35,971 nt of DNA, from the NCBI GenBank assembly GCA_027365415.1, contig DAHXNK010000015.1:1-35971 (forward strand), read 5' to 3'. The notes beneath the pieces were generated by a model. It had not been told where the DNA came from. It was given only the letters and a program-made list of their open reading frames with translations, and did no database searches. A program made the translations under genes and the position numbers. Below, piece after piece: positions 17,962 through 25,941 of this stretch; position 1 is the first letter of the stretch, and each line of letters begins with the position of its first letter. This stretch comes from Acidobacteriaceae bacterium. Lineage in GTDB: Bacteria; Acidobacteriota; Terriglobia; Terriglobales; Acidobacteriaceae.

Positions 17962-19026
17962 TTATCCTTCCACTTCCACAATGTTCTGCCAATACTCCGA
18001 GCGGCGGAGGGTCTTCGTCCGCAGCGCGGGTACATCCATAACGGCCAACTGCTCCGTGGCCGCCCGTGCCTGCGCCTCCGTGGCGTACAAACCAAAAAGC
18101 GCCGAGCCGGAGCCGGAGAGCGCCGCATACAGCGCGTCTGGCTTTGTTGAGGAAGGAGTACGAAGCTTCTGAAGAATGCCGTGCAGGGAGGGATGCAGCG
18201 GGAAAACGACGCATTCAAAGTCGTTTTCAATCCCGGCACGGACAAGCCTGAGAAGCAGTTCCTCGGCCCGGTCTTTCTCTGGAAAGACACCGGTGGCAGG
18301 CGTAATATCTTGAGGAGCCACAGCCAAAGCTGAAACCCATCTACGACCTAGCTCTTCCAGCCTATCGGAAGCCGTCGGATGGGTCAATGGCAAACTACGG
18401 ATTTTGTCAGAAGCCTGTTGCGCCTGCGAGAGATTTTGCCGCGCATCCCAGTCGCGAAAAGCCTGCGGCGTGGAAACGCCAATCGGCGGTACGGCAACAA
18501 CGCAGGGCAACTCCGGCAGATCGGGCAGCGGAGAAACCTGCTCGCCACGACCTACGCCCAGCACTGTTCCACCCACCAGAAACAGCGGCACGTCGGAGCC
18601 AACCTTGGCGGCGATCTCCAACCGAATGGCATCAGGAAGCGTAACGCCCAGTTCGCGCTCCAGGCCAATCAGCGCGGCCACGGCATTGGCCGATCCAGCG
18701 CCCAGACCGCCTTGCACGGGCAGATTTTTCTCAATATGGATGGTCACACGCGCCGAGATTTCCATCGCTGCAAGAGCCAGTTCCACCATCTTCCAAGCCG
18801 TGTTGCGAGCATCACACGGCACACGATCATCATTACAGGTCATCGCAATCACGCGGATTGCGGGACTGGCTGCGGTTTTGGGCAGCCGCTCTGCCGTCAC
18901 CGTAACAAGGTCGTAGAGCGCCAGCGTCTGATAGATCGTAGCCAGAGCGTGATAGCCATCGGGCCGCGTGGGGCCAATGGCCAAACCGAGATTGATCTTT
19001 GCATGGGAACGAACGCGCGTGGACAT
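17962..19026 (-). CDS. ispE: 4-diphosphocytidyl-2-C-methyl-D-erythritol kinase
   Basis: A GHMP kinase of the MEP isoprenoid pathway that phosphorylates the 2-hydroxyl of CDP-methylerythritol. From the ATG at 19026 the 354-residue product begins MSTRVRSHAKINLGLAIGP, with the family motif AKINLGL. The ATP-binding glycine-rich loop is LPVQGGLGAGSANAVAAL. The third motif near the C-terminus is ALSGSGSALFGLYA. It is longer than the usual ~290 residues because of inserts around residues 210-270. Upstream in-frame starts exist (19038, MIAEMSTRV) with no better ribosome site. It is transcribed divergently from the FAH-family gene. Confidence 0.95.
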   Translation of the reverse strand: MSTRVRSHAKINLGLAIGPTRPDGYHALATIYQTLALYDLVTVTAERLPKTAASPAIRVIAMTCNDDRVPCDARNTAWKMVELALAAMEISARVTIHIEKNLPVQGGLGAGSANAVAALIGLERELGVTLPDAIRLEIAAKVGSDVPLFLVGGTVLGVGRGEQVSPLPDLPELPCVVAVPPIGVSTPQAFRDWDARQNLSQAQQASDKIRSLPLTHPTASDRLEELGRRWVSALAVAPQDITPATGVFPEKDRAEELLLRLVRAGIENDFECVVFPLHPSLHGILQKLRTPSSTKPDALYAALSGSGSALFGLYATEAQARAATEQLAVMDVPALRTKTLRRSEYWQNIVEVEG

Positions 19027-19070
19027 CTCAGCAATCATTCTATGCGGAAGCCAGCAACAATCCTGTGTCC

Positions 19071-19076
19071 TATAAT
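19071..19076 (+). promoter_or_regulatory. -10 box TATAAT before the FAH-family gene
   Basis: A perfect TATAAT lies 54 bases before the ATG at 19131, in the gap between divergent ispE and the FAH-family gene. No good -35 hexamer is seen 17 bases upstream. The leader that follows contains the GGAGG ribosome site at 19116-19120. Confidence 0.45.
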
Positions 19077-19130
19077 GGCAGCCACGGAATCTCTGCATTT
19101 ATAGGCGTGCTTCCCGGAGGAACAATCTAT

Positions 19131-19985
19131 ATGCGATGGATACGATTTGGCGCTGTAAATAATGAAAAACCAGGAATCCTAGATGGCAGTGGAATTCGCC
19201 GTGATCTGTCCGCGCATTTCCACGATTGGGATGCGAACTTTTTTGCGGGGGATGCAACAAATCAACTTGCAGAAATCCTTCGCCGGAATGCGGCATCCTT
19301 GCCGATGGTTCCTGAAACCGAACGTTGGGCTGCGCCCGTGGCGCGACCGGGCAAAGTCATTTGCATTGGGCTAAATTACTCCGACCATGCAGCAGAGTCG
19401 GGAATGCCGATTCCCACAGAGCCGATTGTATTTCTAAAAGCTGCCAACACCGTGATTGGCCCGTATGACAATCTCCAGATTCCGCGTGGCAGCGAAAAGA
19501 CAGACTGGGAAGTGGAACTGGGCGTTGTCATCGGAAAAGCGGCCCGCTATCTGGCCTCGCCGGAAGCAGCGCATTCGCACATTGCCGGATATTGCCTGAC
19601 GCACGACGTCTCCGAGCGCGCCTTTCAACTGGAACATGGCGGCCAATGGACGAAAGGCAAAAGCTGCGACACGTTCAATCCCTTAGGCCCGTGGCTGTCC
19701 ACGCCAGAGGAGATATCCAAGGTGGATGCGCTATCCATGCAGCTATGGGTCAACGGAGAATTGCGGCAGCAAGGCACGACGGCAAAGATGATTTTCAACG
19801 TTCCTTTTCTGGTGTATTACCTCTCGCAGTTTATGACACTGGAATCGGGAGATCTGATTTCAACTGGAACTCCTCCCGGTGTAGGTCTTGGCATGAAACC
19901 ACCAAAATACCTGAAGGCTGGCGATGTTGTTGAGTTAGAAATCGACCAGCTTGGCCGACAGAAACAACTTTGTGTTCCTGCGTAA
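19131..19985 (+). CDS. Fumarylacetoacetate hydrolase family protein
   Basis: A 284-residue FAH-fold enzyme. The N-terminal part (MRWIRFGAVNNEKPGILDGSG) is the small cap domain found in the 2-keto-4-pentenoate hydratase / oxaloacetate decarboxylase-like members. The catalytic domain starts at VICIGLNYSDHAAESG with IVFLKAANTVIGPYD, the metal ligands DWEVELGVVIGK, and YCLTHDVSERAFQ. It ends TPPGVGLGMKPPKYLKAGDVVELEIDQLG. Such proteins hydrolyse, decarboxylate or hydrate acylpyruvate-like substrates; the actual substrate is not predictable. The start is chosen at the ATG 19131, about ten bases after GGAGG; the open frame upstream overlaps ispE. cutA follows 90 bases downstream. Confidence 0.92.
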   Translation: MRWIRFGAVNNEKPGILDGSGIRRDLSAHFHDWDANFFAGDATNQLAEILRRNAASLPMVPETERWAAPVARPGKVICIGLNYSDHAAESGMPIPTEPIVFLKAANTVIGPYDNLQIPRGSEKTDWEVELGVVIGKAARYLASPEAAHSHIAGYCLTHDVSERAFQLEHGGQWTKGKSCDTFNPLGPWLSTPEEISKVDALSMQLWVNGELRQQGTTAKMIFNVPFLVYYLSQFMTLESGDLISTGTPPGVGLGMKPPKYLKAGDVVELEIDQLGRQKQLCVPA

Positions 19986-20075
19986 GCTTCCTGCCGCCGG
20001 AACCAAGGTACATACCCCATCTACACTCTATTTGGGGATGGAATTGCGCGTCCGCTACATGTACAACCGATGTAG

Positions 20076-20429
20076 ATGACCGAAGCGCGCATTGTGTTGA
20101 CAACCATCGATGACCCAGAGCAGGCACGCTCCTTGGCGCGCGCGCTGGTGGAGCGTAGGCTGGCCGCCTGTGTCAACATTGTGGATCGCGTGCATTCGGT
20201 CTATCGCTGGCAGGGCACGGTGGAAACCTCCGACGAGCTGCTGCTGGTCATCAAAACCGTCGCCAGCCATGTAGAGCCGCTCGAACAGGCCATCCGGGAG
20301 TTACACTCATACGCATTGCCGGAGTTTGTGGTTCTCTCTGTGGACGCTGCCGCGCCGGAGTATCTGCACTGGATCACATCGAGTACGCAGCCCGGCACGC
20401 AATGCGGCACATCCGGCAATGAGGAGTGA
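20076..20429 (+). CDS. cutA: Divalent-cation tolerance protein CutA
   Basis: A 117-residue small trimeric ferredoxin-like protein. Family motifs: ARIVLTTIDDPEQARSLARALVERRLAACVNIV, VHSVYRWQGTVETSDELLLVIKT, and HSYALPEFVVLSVDAAAPEYLHWI. The C-terminal tail is slightly longer than in E. coli CutA (112). The family is linked to copper tolerance and signalling by homology only; the biochemical role is unsettled. The ATG at 20076 lacks a recognisable ribosome site. Its last codons (GAG GAG TGA) provide the ribosome site of the next small gene, so the two are probably translated together. Confidence 0.94.
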   Translation: MTEARIVLTTIDDPEQARSLARALVERRLAACVNIVDRVHSVYRWQGTVETSDELLLVIKTVASHVEPLEQAIRELHSYALPEFVVLSVDAAAPEYLHWITSSTQPGTQCGTSGNEE

Positions 20430-20434
20430 TCTCC

Positions 20435-20722
20435 ATGCGCATTTTGTATATTGCCGCGCTTCTCAGCATGGGCATTCTTCTAGGGACAGCTTTTTTCGCG
20501 CTACGCAGCATTCGCAGGCAGCATGAGAATAAAGAAGTTGACCTGGAACGGAAAGCATGGAAGAAGCATCAGGGCGCGCAGGCATCCGCAAAGGTGCATC
20601 CAGCCAGCGCCGATCACGCAACATCAGGAGCGCCCGCCTACACCGCGCTACTGCAAGGCATGATGGTCGGCATGGCGATTGTCCTGCTGGCGCGGGCACA
20701 AAAGCGAATGCTGAAAGATTGA
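20435..20722 (+). CDS. Small hypothetical membrane protein
   Basis: A 95-residue protein I do not recognise. I start at the ATG 20435, eight bases after GAGGAG inside the end of cutA; a GTG at 20426 overlaps the cutA stop and is less likely. The N-terminus (MRILYIAALLSMGILLGTAFFAL) is one membrane helix or a signal anchor. A charged, Lys/Gln/Ala-rich middle follows, and a second hydrophobic helix (LLQGMMVGMAIVLLARAQK) lies at the C-terminus. The gap to the cutA stop is five bases, suggesting co-transcription. No function is proposed. Confidence 0.7.
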   Translation: MRILYIAALLSMGILLGTAFFALRSIRRQHENKEVDLERKAWKKHQGAQASAKVHPASADHATSGAPAYTALLQGMMVGMAIVLLARAQKRMLKD

Positions 20723-20790
20723 GTTCCCCGTATTTGTCCGTAACGAGAAAATTTACTCCCCCTGCCGAGACAAAACAAAAACGGCACACG

Positions 20791-21468
20791 TTACTTTCCA
20801 GAATCATTCCTCATCCAGTCTTGGGAGTGTTGTTCCAGAACAATACGCACCAACTGGCTTCTTGTTCGTACCCCTGTCTTGTCGAACAACTGCTGGAGCG
20901 CTGCTTTCACGGAACTCTCCGAGACATCCAGCTTGCTGGCAATTTCCTTATTGCTCAAGCCGTCCAAAACTCCCTGAAGCACCTCTCGCTCTCGCGCCGT
21001 GGGAGAGGGCAGAACGTGGCCTTTGCCTGTACGCTCCTTCGTGTCTTTCGCGCTGGCAAGGGCGGCCTGCATGGCGCGCTGGTCGAGCCATGTTTCTCCT
21101 GCCGCCACCTGATGAATCGCGTCGATAAGCCGCGAGGGTGAGCTGTGTTTCAAAAATATGCCCGATGCTCCCTCCCGCAACACCCGCAAGGTGGCCGCAT
21201 CGTCAATGCCCGCAGTCACCATCAAAACCGCGCCGGAAAATCCAGAGGCTCTCGCCTTCGTCAGCAACGACAATCCCCGATCCTGGCCCAGGTCATAATC
21301 CAACAACACGACATCGGGATTTCCCTGCTGGAGCAAACGAAGACCCTCGACGACCGTTGCGCTGGCGCCGACGATCTCCATGTCCGGCTCCGCCTGGAGA
21401 AGACGGCCCAGACTTTCGCGAAATAACGTGTGATCGTCAATCAGTAGAATTTTTATCGAGCGCCGCAT
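20791..21468 (-). CDS. NarL/FixJ-family response regulator
   Basis: A 225-residue transcription regulator. The start is the ATG at 21468 (MRRSIKILLIDDHTLFRESL), with AGAGGT just upstream; the longer open frame lies inside the kinase gene. The receiver domain (1-120) has acidic residues D11/D12, phospho-acceptor D57 in VVLLDYDLG, and the conserved Lys in GIFLKHSSP. A linker leads to a LuxR-type helix-turn-helix: LPSPTAREREVLQGVLDGLSNKEIASKLDVSESSVKAALQQLFDKTG. It should bind DNA when phosphorylated. Its first 32 bases overlap the 3' end of the histidine kinase gene, so the two are a translationally coupled pair. Targets are unknown. Confidence 0.95.
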   Translation of the reverse strand: MRRSIKILLIDDHTLFRESLGRLLQAEPDMEIVGASATVVEGLRLLQQGNPDVVLLDYDLGQDRGLSLLTKARASGFSGAVLMVTAGIDDAATLRVLREGASGIFLKHSSPSRLIDAIHQVAAGETWLDQRAMQAALASAKDTKERTGKGHVLPSPTAREREVLQGVLDGLSNKEIASKLDVSESSVKAALQQLFDKTGVRTRSQLVRIVLEQHSQDWMRNDSGK

Positions 21469-22924
21469 CGTTACCTCTGTGTTCCACAGGATAAGCGAGT
21501 GGAAGCTCGACCAGAAAACTCGCTCCGTGGCTCTCTGTTTCGTAGCGTACATCGCCACCAAAGGTACGCATAAAAGCGCGGGAAAGATAGAGTCCCAGCC
21601 CGGTATTTTCGGCTCCCGGTTGAAAGGGCTGAAAGAGACGCTCCGGTTGGGCCACGCCACAGCCAGTGTCCGTAAAACGTACCACCAAGTTGCCACCTTC
21701 TACTTGCGTGGCAATGGTAAGCCGTCGCTCTGGGGCCGCAGCCATTGCGCGCGCGCTATTGTTCGACAGGTTCAAAAAAACCTGAATCAGGCTTTGACGA
21801 TCCGCCCACACCCAGGGCAGATCCTGCTGAACGGCCCAAACCACATCGACCGCAGACTCCTGCAAGGAAGGTTCAATAATAATTCTCAACTCATGGAGCA
21901 GGGAGGCAAGATCAATGGCCGTCGCATGGGCTGCGGGTTGGCGAAATTCCAAAGAAGCAATTCTTTCCAGAGTGAAAATCAACGTTCCCAGTGCCTCAAA
22001 ATCCTGATTCTTCGCCAACGCGCCCGCACGCGCCAGATTTTGATGCACCACGGCGATGGCTCCACAAACGTTGCGTACTTCGTGGAAGACGGCTCCCACT
22101 AGGATGCGCGAGCTGGACAGCACCTGCTGCAAACTCAGTTCTTCCTGGTTGCGAAGATTGTCCGAGACATCAATCACCATTGCGGCCAGCCTAGGGCCAG
22201 CGGATGTGCGGTATGTGGAGAACCACACATTGGAAAGAAACACCTCGCCATTCGCCCGCCATCCGCGGCATTCCATCACCGTGCGCAGCGACTGTCGGTC
22301 GCTGGCCTGCACATCCACATTCGCCAACGAAGGCAAATACGCGGTCATTGGTTGCCCACGCAGCGCCCCCGGTTGCAGCCCAAAGAGGCGGTGCGCTGCA
22401 TCGTTCGCCAGTAGAATGCAGCCCTCCGCATCCGCCGTAAAAACAGCCGCCGGACTGCTTTCAATCAAAATGTTTAATTGTTCTTCGGCGGCCTGCTTAG
22501 CTCGACTCTCCTCCTCAATTCGCTGGAGATGTTCGAGTGTGCGTTGACGGCTGCGGAGAAATTCATGCACAAAAAGGCCGACACCATAAAATGCCGCAAA
22601 GTATAGGATGTCGCGGGTAATTCCAGTTCGCTGGTTCCAAACAAATTCATCGAAGATTTCTGTAAGCAGTGTGCAGACAAGCGCGACCACTCCCATTTGA
22701 ACGCGATTCAAAACGCTGGCGGCAAAAATCATCGGAAAAAGGTAGAGAAATCCCAGCGGCAGATCGGTCGCGGCGCGCGCATCCATTAGGGAGATTGCGA
22801 CAATCATGCCAAAAACAGCGAACAACACCGCCTTGCGATTCCCGCGATACAAAAAGAACAGGATCGAAGGCGCGGGGCCGTTGCGCATCGCTGGCTTATC
22901 CGGCTGTAGAGGTATTTGAACCAT
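21437..22924 (-). CDS. Membrane PAS-domain sensor histidine kinase
   Basis: From the ATG at 22924 (MVQIPLQPDKPAMRN, with GGGACGGAACG upstream) the product is 495 residues; an in-frame ATG at 22951 adds nine residues with no ribosome site. About four hydrophobic helices (KAVLFAVFGMIVAISLM, LGFLYLFPMIFAASVL, MGVVALVCTLLTEIF, ILYFAAFYGVGLFV) fill the first ~125 residues. A coiled linker leads to a PAS domain (LNILIESSPAAVFTADAEG through WFSTYRTSAGPRLAAMVIDVSD). The H-box is VGAVFHEVRNVCGAIAVVHQNL. The ATPase domain shows the N-box LNLSNNSARAM, G1 FTDTGCGV and G2 NTGLGLYLSRAF. The kinase is HisKA-like while its partner regulator is NarL-type, as in FixL/FixJ. The signal is unknown. Confidence 0.92.
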   Translation of the reverse strand: MVQIPLQPDKPAMRNGPAPSILFFLYRGNRKAVLFAVFGMIVAISLMDARAATDLPLGFLYLFPMIFAASVLNRVQMGVVALVCTLLTEIFDEFVWNQRTGITRDILYFAAFYGVGLFVHEFLRSRQRTLEHLQRIEEESRAKQAAEEQLNILIESSPAAVFTADAEGCILLANDAAHRLFGLQPGALRGQPMTAYLPSLANVDVQASDRQSLRTVMECRGWRANGEVFLSNVWFSTYRTSAGPRLAAMVIDVSDNLRNQEELSLQQVLSSSRILVGAVFHEVRNVCGAIAVVHQNLARAGALAKNQDFEALGTLIFTLERIASLEFRQPAAHATAIDLASLLHELRIIIEPSLQESAVDVVWAVQQDLPWVWADRQSLIQVFLNLSNNSARAMAAAPERRLTIATQVEGGNLVVRFTDTGCGVAQPERLFQPFQPGAENTGLGLYLSRAFMRTFGGDVRYETESHGASFLVELPLAYPVEHRGNDAALDKNSTD

Positions 22925-23050
22925 CGTTCCGTCCCGCTCTCTCCATTCCATTGCAATGATTACACCTTATTTCAAAAACCCGTAGCCTACTCTTTTCATC
23001 CATCAATCGGCATATCCTGCAACACGGATTCGGACATTCTCCCTTCCGAA

Positions 23051-23059
23051 TGCCATAAT
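23051..23059 (+). promoter_or_regulatory. Extended -10 promoter giving a probably leaderless mlaE mRNA
   Basis: TGC followed by CATAAT forms an extended -10 element that ends six bases before the mlaE ATG (23066). The spacing puts the transcription start at or next to the ATG. No Shine-Dalgarno sequence is present. The remaining part of the 141-base divergent gap to the kinase gene shows nothing else clear. Confidence 0.45.
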
Positions 23060-23065
23060 GCGAGT

Positions 23066-23836
23066 ATGGAGATCGGCGAGATTCTGCGGGAAAAGATTCT
23101 GCGCGTGCAGGAATATGTTCTGCTGTCTGTTGAGGCGATGGCGAATCTTTTTCGTCGCCCACTCTATTGGGGCGATATCTGCACGCAGGCAGACATCATC
23201 GGGGTTGGCTCCCTGCCCATCGTCATCCTGACAGGCTTTTTTACGGGTGGCGTGCTGGCGTTGCAGTCGTCCTCCACGCTGTCAGAGTTCGGGGCCAAAA
23301 GCATCACCGGCCAACTGGTCAGCCTGTCGATGATTCGAGAGCTGGGGCCGGTACTCACTGGCTTGATGGTCTCCGGGCGCAATGCTTCTGGCATGGCCAG
23401 TGAGCTTGGCTCCATGCAAGTCACGGAGCAGATCGACGCGATGCGCGCCCTGGGCACCGACCCCATCAAAAAACTGGTTACGCCGCGTTTGATTGCAACG
23501 GTGGTCATGCTATTTTTTCTCACCATCGTCTCGGATACTGTGGGCACTCTTGGTGGAGGCATGGTGGGAACCACGATGATGAATCTCGATGCCTCCCAAT
23601 ACTTTCATACCAGCTATCAGGCTCTGGCCTATCCTGATGTTCTGCAAGGCCTCATCAAGCCTTTATTTTTTGGCCTGATTATCGCCACCGTCGGCTGCTA
23701 CTATGGCATGTCCACCAAGGGCGGAACGCGAGGCGTAGGCCACGCCACCACGCAGGCCGTCGTCACGTCTTCCGTTCTGATTATTGCCGTGGATTTCATC
23801 ATCAGCCGCCTGATGCTCGGCATCTTTGGCGGTTAG
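23066..23836 (+). CDS. mlaE: MlaE-family ABC transporter permease
   Basis: A 256-residue inner-membrane permease of the MlaE/YrbE family, which moves phospholipids or other lipids between membranes. From the ATG at 23066 (MEIGEILREKILRVQEY) it shows the typical order: amphipathic N-terminal helix, then SLPIVILTGFFTGGVLALQSS, MIRELGPVLTGLMVSGRNASGMASELGSMQVTEQIDAMRALGTDPIK (the family's coupling region, contacting the ATPase). Further membrane helices follow near 155-180, 205-225 and 235-256. The longer open frame upstream overlaps the divergent kinase gene and is rejected. The ATPase gene follows after six bases. No MlaD (MCE) or MlaB gene is in the window. Confidence 0.94.
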   Translation: MEIGEILREKILRVQEYVLLSVEAMANLFRRPLYWGDICTQADIIGVGSLPIVILTGFFTGGVLALQSSSTLSEFGAKSITGQLVSLSMIRELGPVLTGLMVSGRNASGMASELGSMQVTEQIDAMRALGTDPIKKLVTPRLIATVVMLFFLTIVSDTVGTLGGGMVGTTMMNLDASQYFHTSYQALAYPDVLQGLIKPLFFGLIIATVGCYYGMSTKGGTRGVGHATTQAVVTSSVLIIAVDFIISRLMLGIFGG

Positions 23837-23842
23837 AAACAC

Positions 23843-24682
23843 ATGGCCCACTCCAACCTGCTTCCCGAACCCGCTCCAATCCCCGACGCAAACGCAGTGC
23901 CCGTCGTGGAATTTTCCCATGTCTCAATTGGTTTTGATGGAAAGCAGGTGCTGCGCGACATCAGCTTTACTGCGCGGCAGGGCGAGACGCGCATCCTGCT
24001 CGGCCCGGCAAGCTGCGGCAAAAGCGTTCTCCTCAAGCTGGCGAATGGCCTGATGCGGCCCGATTCCGGCAAGATTTATGTGTTTGGCGAGGAGGTGTCT
24101 GCCCTGCCGCAGAGCGATCTCTTTCGACTGCGCGAAAAGATTGGCATGGTCTTTCAGGAGAGCGCGCTGTTTGATTCTCTAACCGTCCGCGAGAATGTTG
24201 CATACCGACTCCGCGAAGCGCATGCCGAGGATGCAACCGTGGAGGCTAGGGTGCAAGAGGTATTGCGATTTGTGGAGTTGGAACACACCCTCGATAAGTT
24301 TCCCTCGCAGCTTTCCGGCGGAATGCGCCGCCGTGTAGCCATTGCGCGCGCCATTATTACCCATCCAGAATTACTGCTCTACGACTCTCCAACGGGCGGC
24401 CTAGATCCCATTACCTCGGCGACCATTATCGATCTGATCGTGAAACAGCGCGATGTTTATGGGGGAACATCTCTGCTGGTGACGCATCGGCTTCAAGATG
24501 CCTACATGCTGGCCACGCATACCTTCAACCGCGAAACGAATCAGATGCAGCGCATCCCGAACAGCGGACTCGACTTCAGCACCACATTTCTCGTTCTCAA
24601 TAACACGAGCGTTGTTTTCGATGGCACGTTGCAGGAACTCCAGCACGCCGAAGACCCATTTCTGAAGGAATTTTTAAGCTAA
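23843..24682 (+). CDS. mlaF: MlaF-family ABC transporter ATPase
   Basis: A 279-residue ATPase partner of the MlaE permease. Motifs: Walker A GPASCGKS (54-61), Q-loop Gln105 in GMVFQESALFDSLTVRENV (typical of MlaF), signature LSGGMRRRVAIARA (157-170), Walker B LLLYD (177-181) and the H-loop VTHR with His215. The residue after the Walker B Asp, normally the catalytic Glu, is Ser182 (YDSPTGGLDPIT). The N-terminus has a ~20-residue Pro/Ala tail and the C-terminus a MlaF-like extension. It follows mlaE by six bases without a strong ribosome site, so coupled translation is likely. The Ser may be normal for this subfamily. Confidence 0.94.
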   Translation: MAHSNLLPEPAPIPDANAVPVVEFSHVSIGFDGKQVLRDISFTARQGETRILLGPASCGKSVLLKLANGLMRPDSGKIYVFGEEVSALPQSDLFRLREKIGMVFQESALFDSLTVRENVAYRLREAHAEDATVEARVQEVLRFVELEHTLDKFPSQLSGGMRRRVAIARAIITHPELLLYDSPTGGLDPITSATIIDLIVKQRDVYGGTSLLVTHRLQDAYMLATHTFNRETNQMQRIPNSGLDFSTTFLVLNNTSVVFDGTLQELQHAEDPFLKEFLS

Positions 24683-24742
24683 ACACATAAAAATCCTATA
24701 GGCTGATAGGTCTGCGAGAGCGCGGGGTGGGAGAGAAACACA

Positions 24743-25921
24743 ATGGGATTCAAATTCAAAGGTGTCGATTTTATTGGCTTCGACACCATGTTAAACAGCG
24801 ACGAGCGTCTGGTGCGCGACAGCACGCGCCAATTTATTGAAGACAATTTGATTCCCATCATCGAAGCCTGCAACCGCGACGAACGCTTTCCTAAAGAGCT
24901 GGTACAGTCCATGGGCGCGCTAGGATTTTACGGCGCCAACATTGAAGGCTACGGCTGCGCGGGCATGTCCAACGTGGAGTACGGCCTGGTGATGCAGGAG
25001 TTGGAGCGTGGCGACTCCGGCGTGCGAAGCTTCGTCAGCGTGCAATCGGCGCTGGTCATGTTTCCTATTCACGCCTTTGGCAACGATGAACAAAAAAATG
25101 AATGGCTGCCGCAACTGGCAACGGGAAAAAAACTGGGCTGCTTCGGCTTGACGGAGCCAGACTTTGGCTCCAACCCCGGCGGTATGCGGACGCGGGCAAA
25201 AAAATCTGGCTCCGACTACATCCTCAACGGCGAAAAAATGTGGATTACCTCTGGCACGCTGGCCGATGTGGCCGTTATCTGGGCCAAGGTGGAAGACGAA
25301 GAAGATCGCGTGCGCGGATTTCTGGTCGACACAAACTCTCCTGGCTTCTCGGCTTACGATGTCCACGGAAAATGGTCGTTGCGCGCCTCTGTGACCTCCG
25401 GCCTGTCGATGCAGGATGTGCGCGTGCCCTCCTCGGCGCTGCTGCCGGGAACGGGCGGCCTGAAGTCTCCCTTGATGTGTCTGAATCAGGCCCGCTATGG
25501 CATCAGTTGGGGAGCGCTGGGCGCAGCGATGAGTTGCTATGACACGGCACTGCAATACGCGCTGCTGCGCAAACAATTTCGCGAGCAGCCGATTGCCAGC
25601 CATCAAATTGTTCAGGAAAAACTGGTCTGGATGATCCGCGAAATTACCAAAGGGCAACTCTTAGCGCTACAGGTGGGCCGCATGAAAGATGCTGGAACCG
25701 CGGAGCATCAGCACATTTCGATGGCCAAGCAAAATAATGTTTGGATGGCGCTGGAGTGCGCCCGCACGGCTCGCGACATTCTCGGCGGCAACGGCATCAC
25801 CGACGACTACCCGATCATGCGCCATATGATGAATCTGGAATCCGTGAAGACCTACGAGGGAACGCATGACATCCATTCCCTCATCCTTGGCCAAAGCATT
25901 ACGGGGATTTCTGCGTTCTAG
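24743..25921 (+). CDS. gcdH: Acyl-CoA dehydrogenase, glutaryl-CoA dehydrogenase type
   Basis: A 392-residue FAD enzyme. GCDH oxidises and decarboxylates glutaryl-CoA to crotonyl-CoA in lysine and tryptophan breakdown. Motifs in order: RQFIEDNLIPI in the N-terminal helical domain, GLVMQELERGDSGVRSFVSVQSALVM, the FAD region LGCFGLTEPDFGSNPGGMRT, the substrate loop LNGEKMWITSG, RYGISWGALGAAMSCYDTALQYALLRKQF, and the C-terminal block ARDILGGNGITDDYPIMRHMMNLESVKTYEGTHDIHSLILG. The Glu of TYEGTHDIH is the GCDH catalytic base. Length matches GCDH. The ATG at 24743 has GGGAGAG upstream. It begins 60 bases after mlaF and could share its transcript; it converges on aspS with a 20-base gap. Confidence 0.9.
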   Translation: MGFKFKGVDFIGFDTMLNSDERLVRDSTRQFIEDNLIPIIEACNRDERFPKELVQSMGALGFYGANIEGYGCAGMSNVEYGLVMQELERGDSGVRSFVSVQSALVMFPIHAFGNDEQKNEWLPQLATGKKLGCFGLTEPDFGSNPGGMRTRAKKSGSDYILNGEKMWITSGTLADVAVIWAKVEDEEDRVRGFLVDTNSPGFSAYDVHGKWSLRASVTSGLSMQDVRVPSSALLPGTGGLKSPLMCLNQARYGISWGALGAAMSCYDTALQYALLRKQFREQPIASHQIVQEKLVWMIREITKGQLLALQVGRMKDAGTAEHQHISMAKQNNVWMALECARTARDILGGNGITDDYPIMRHMMNLESVKTYEGTHDIHSLILGQSITGISAF

Positions 25922-25941
25922 CGCTGCCCGTACAGCCTGCG

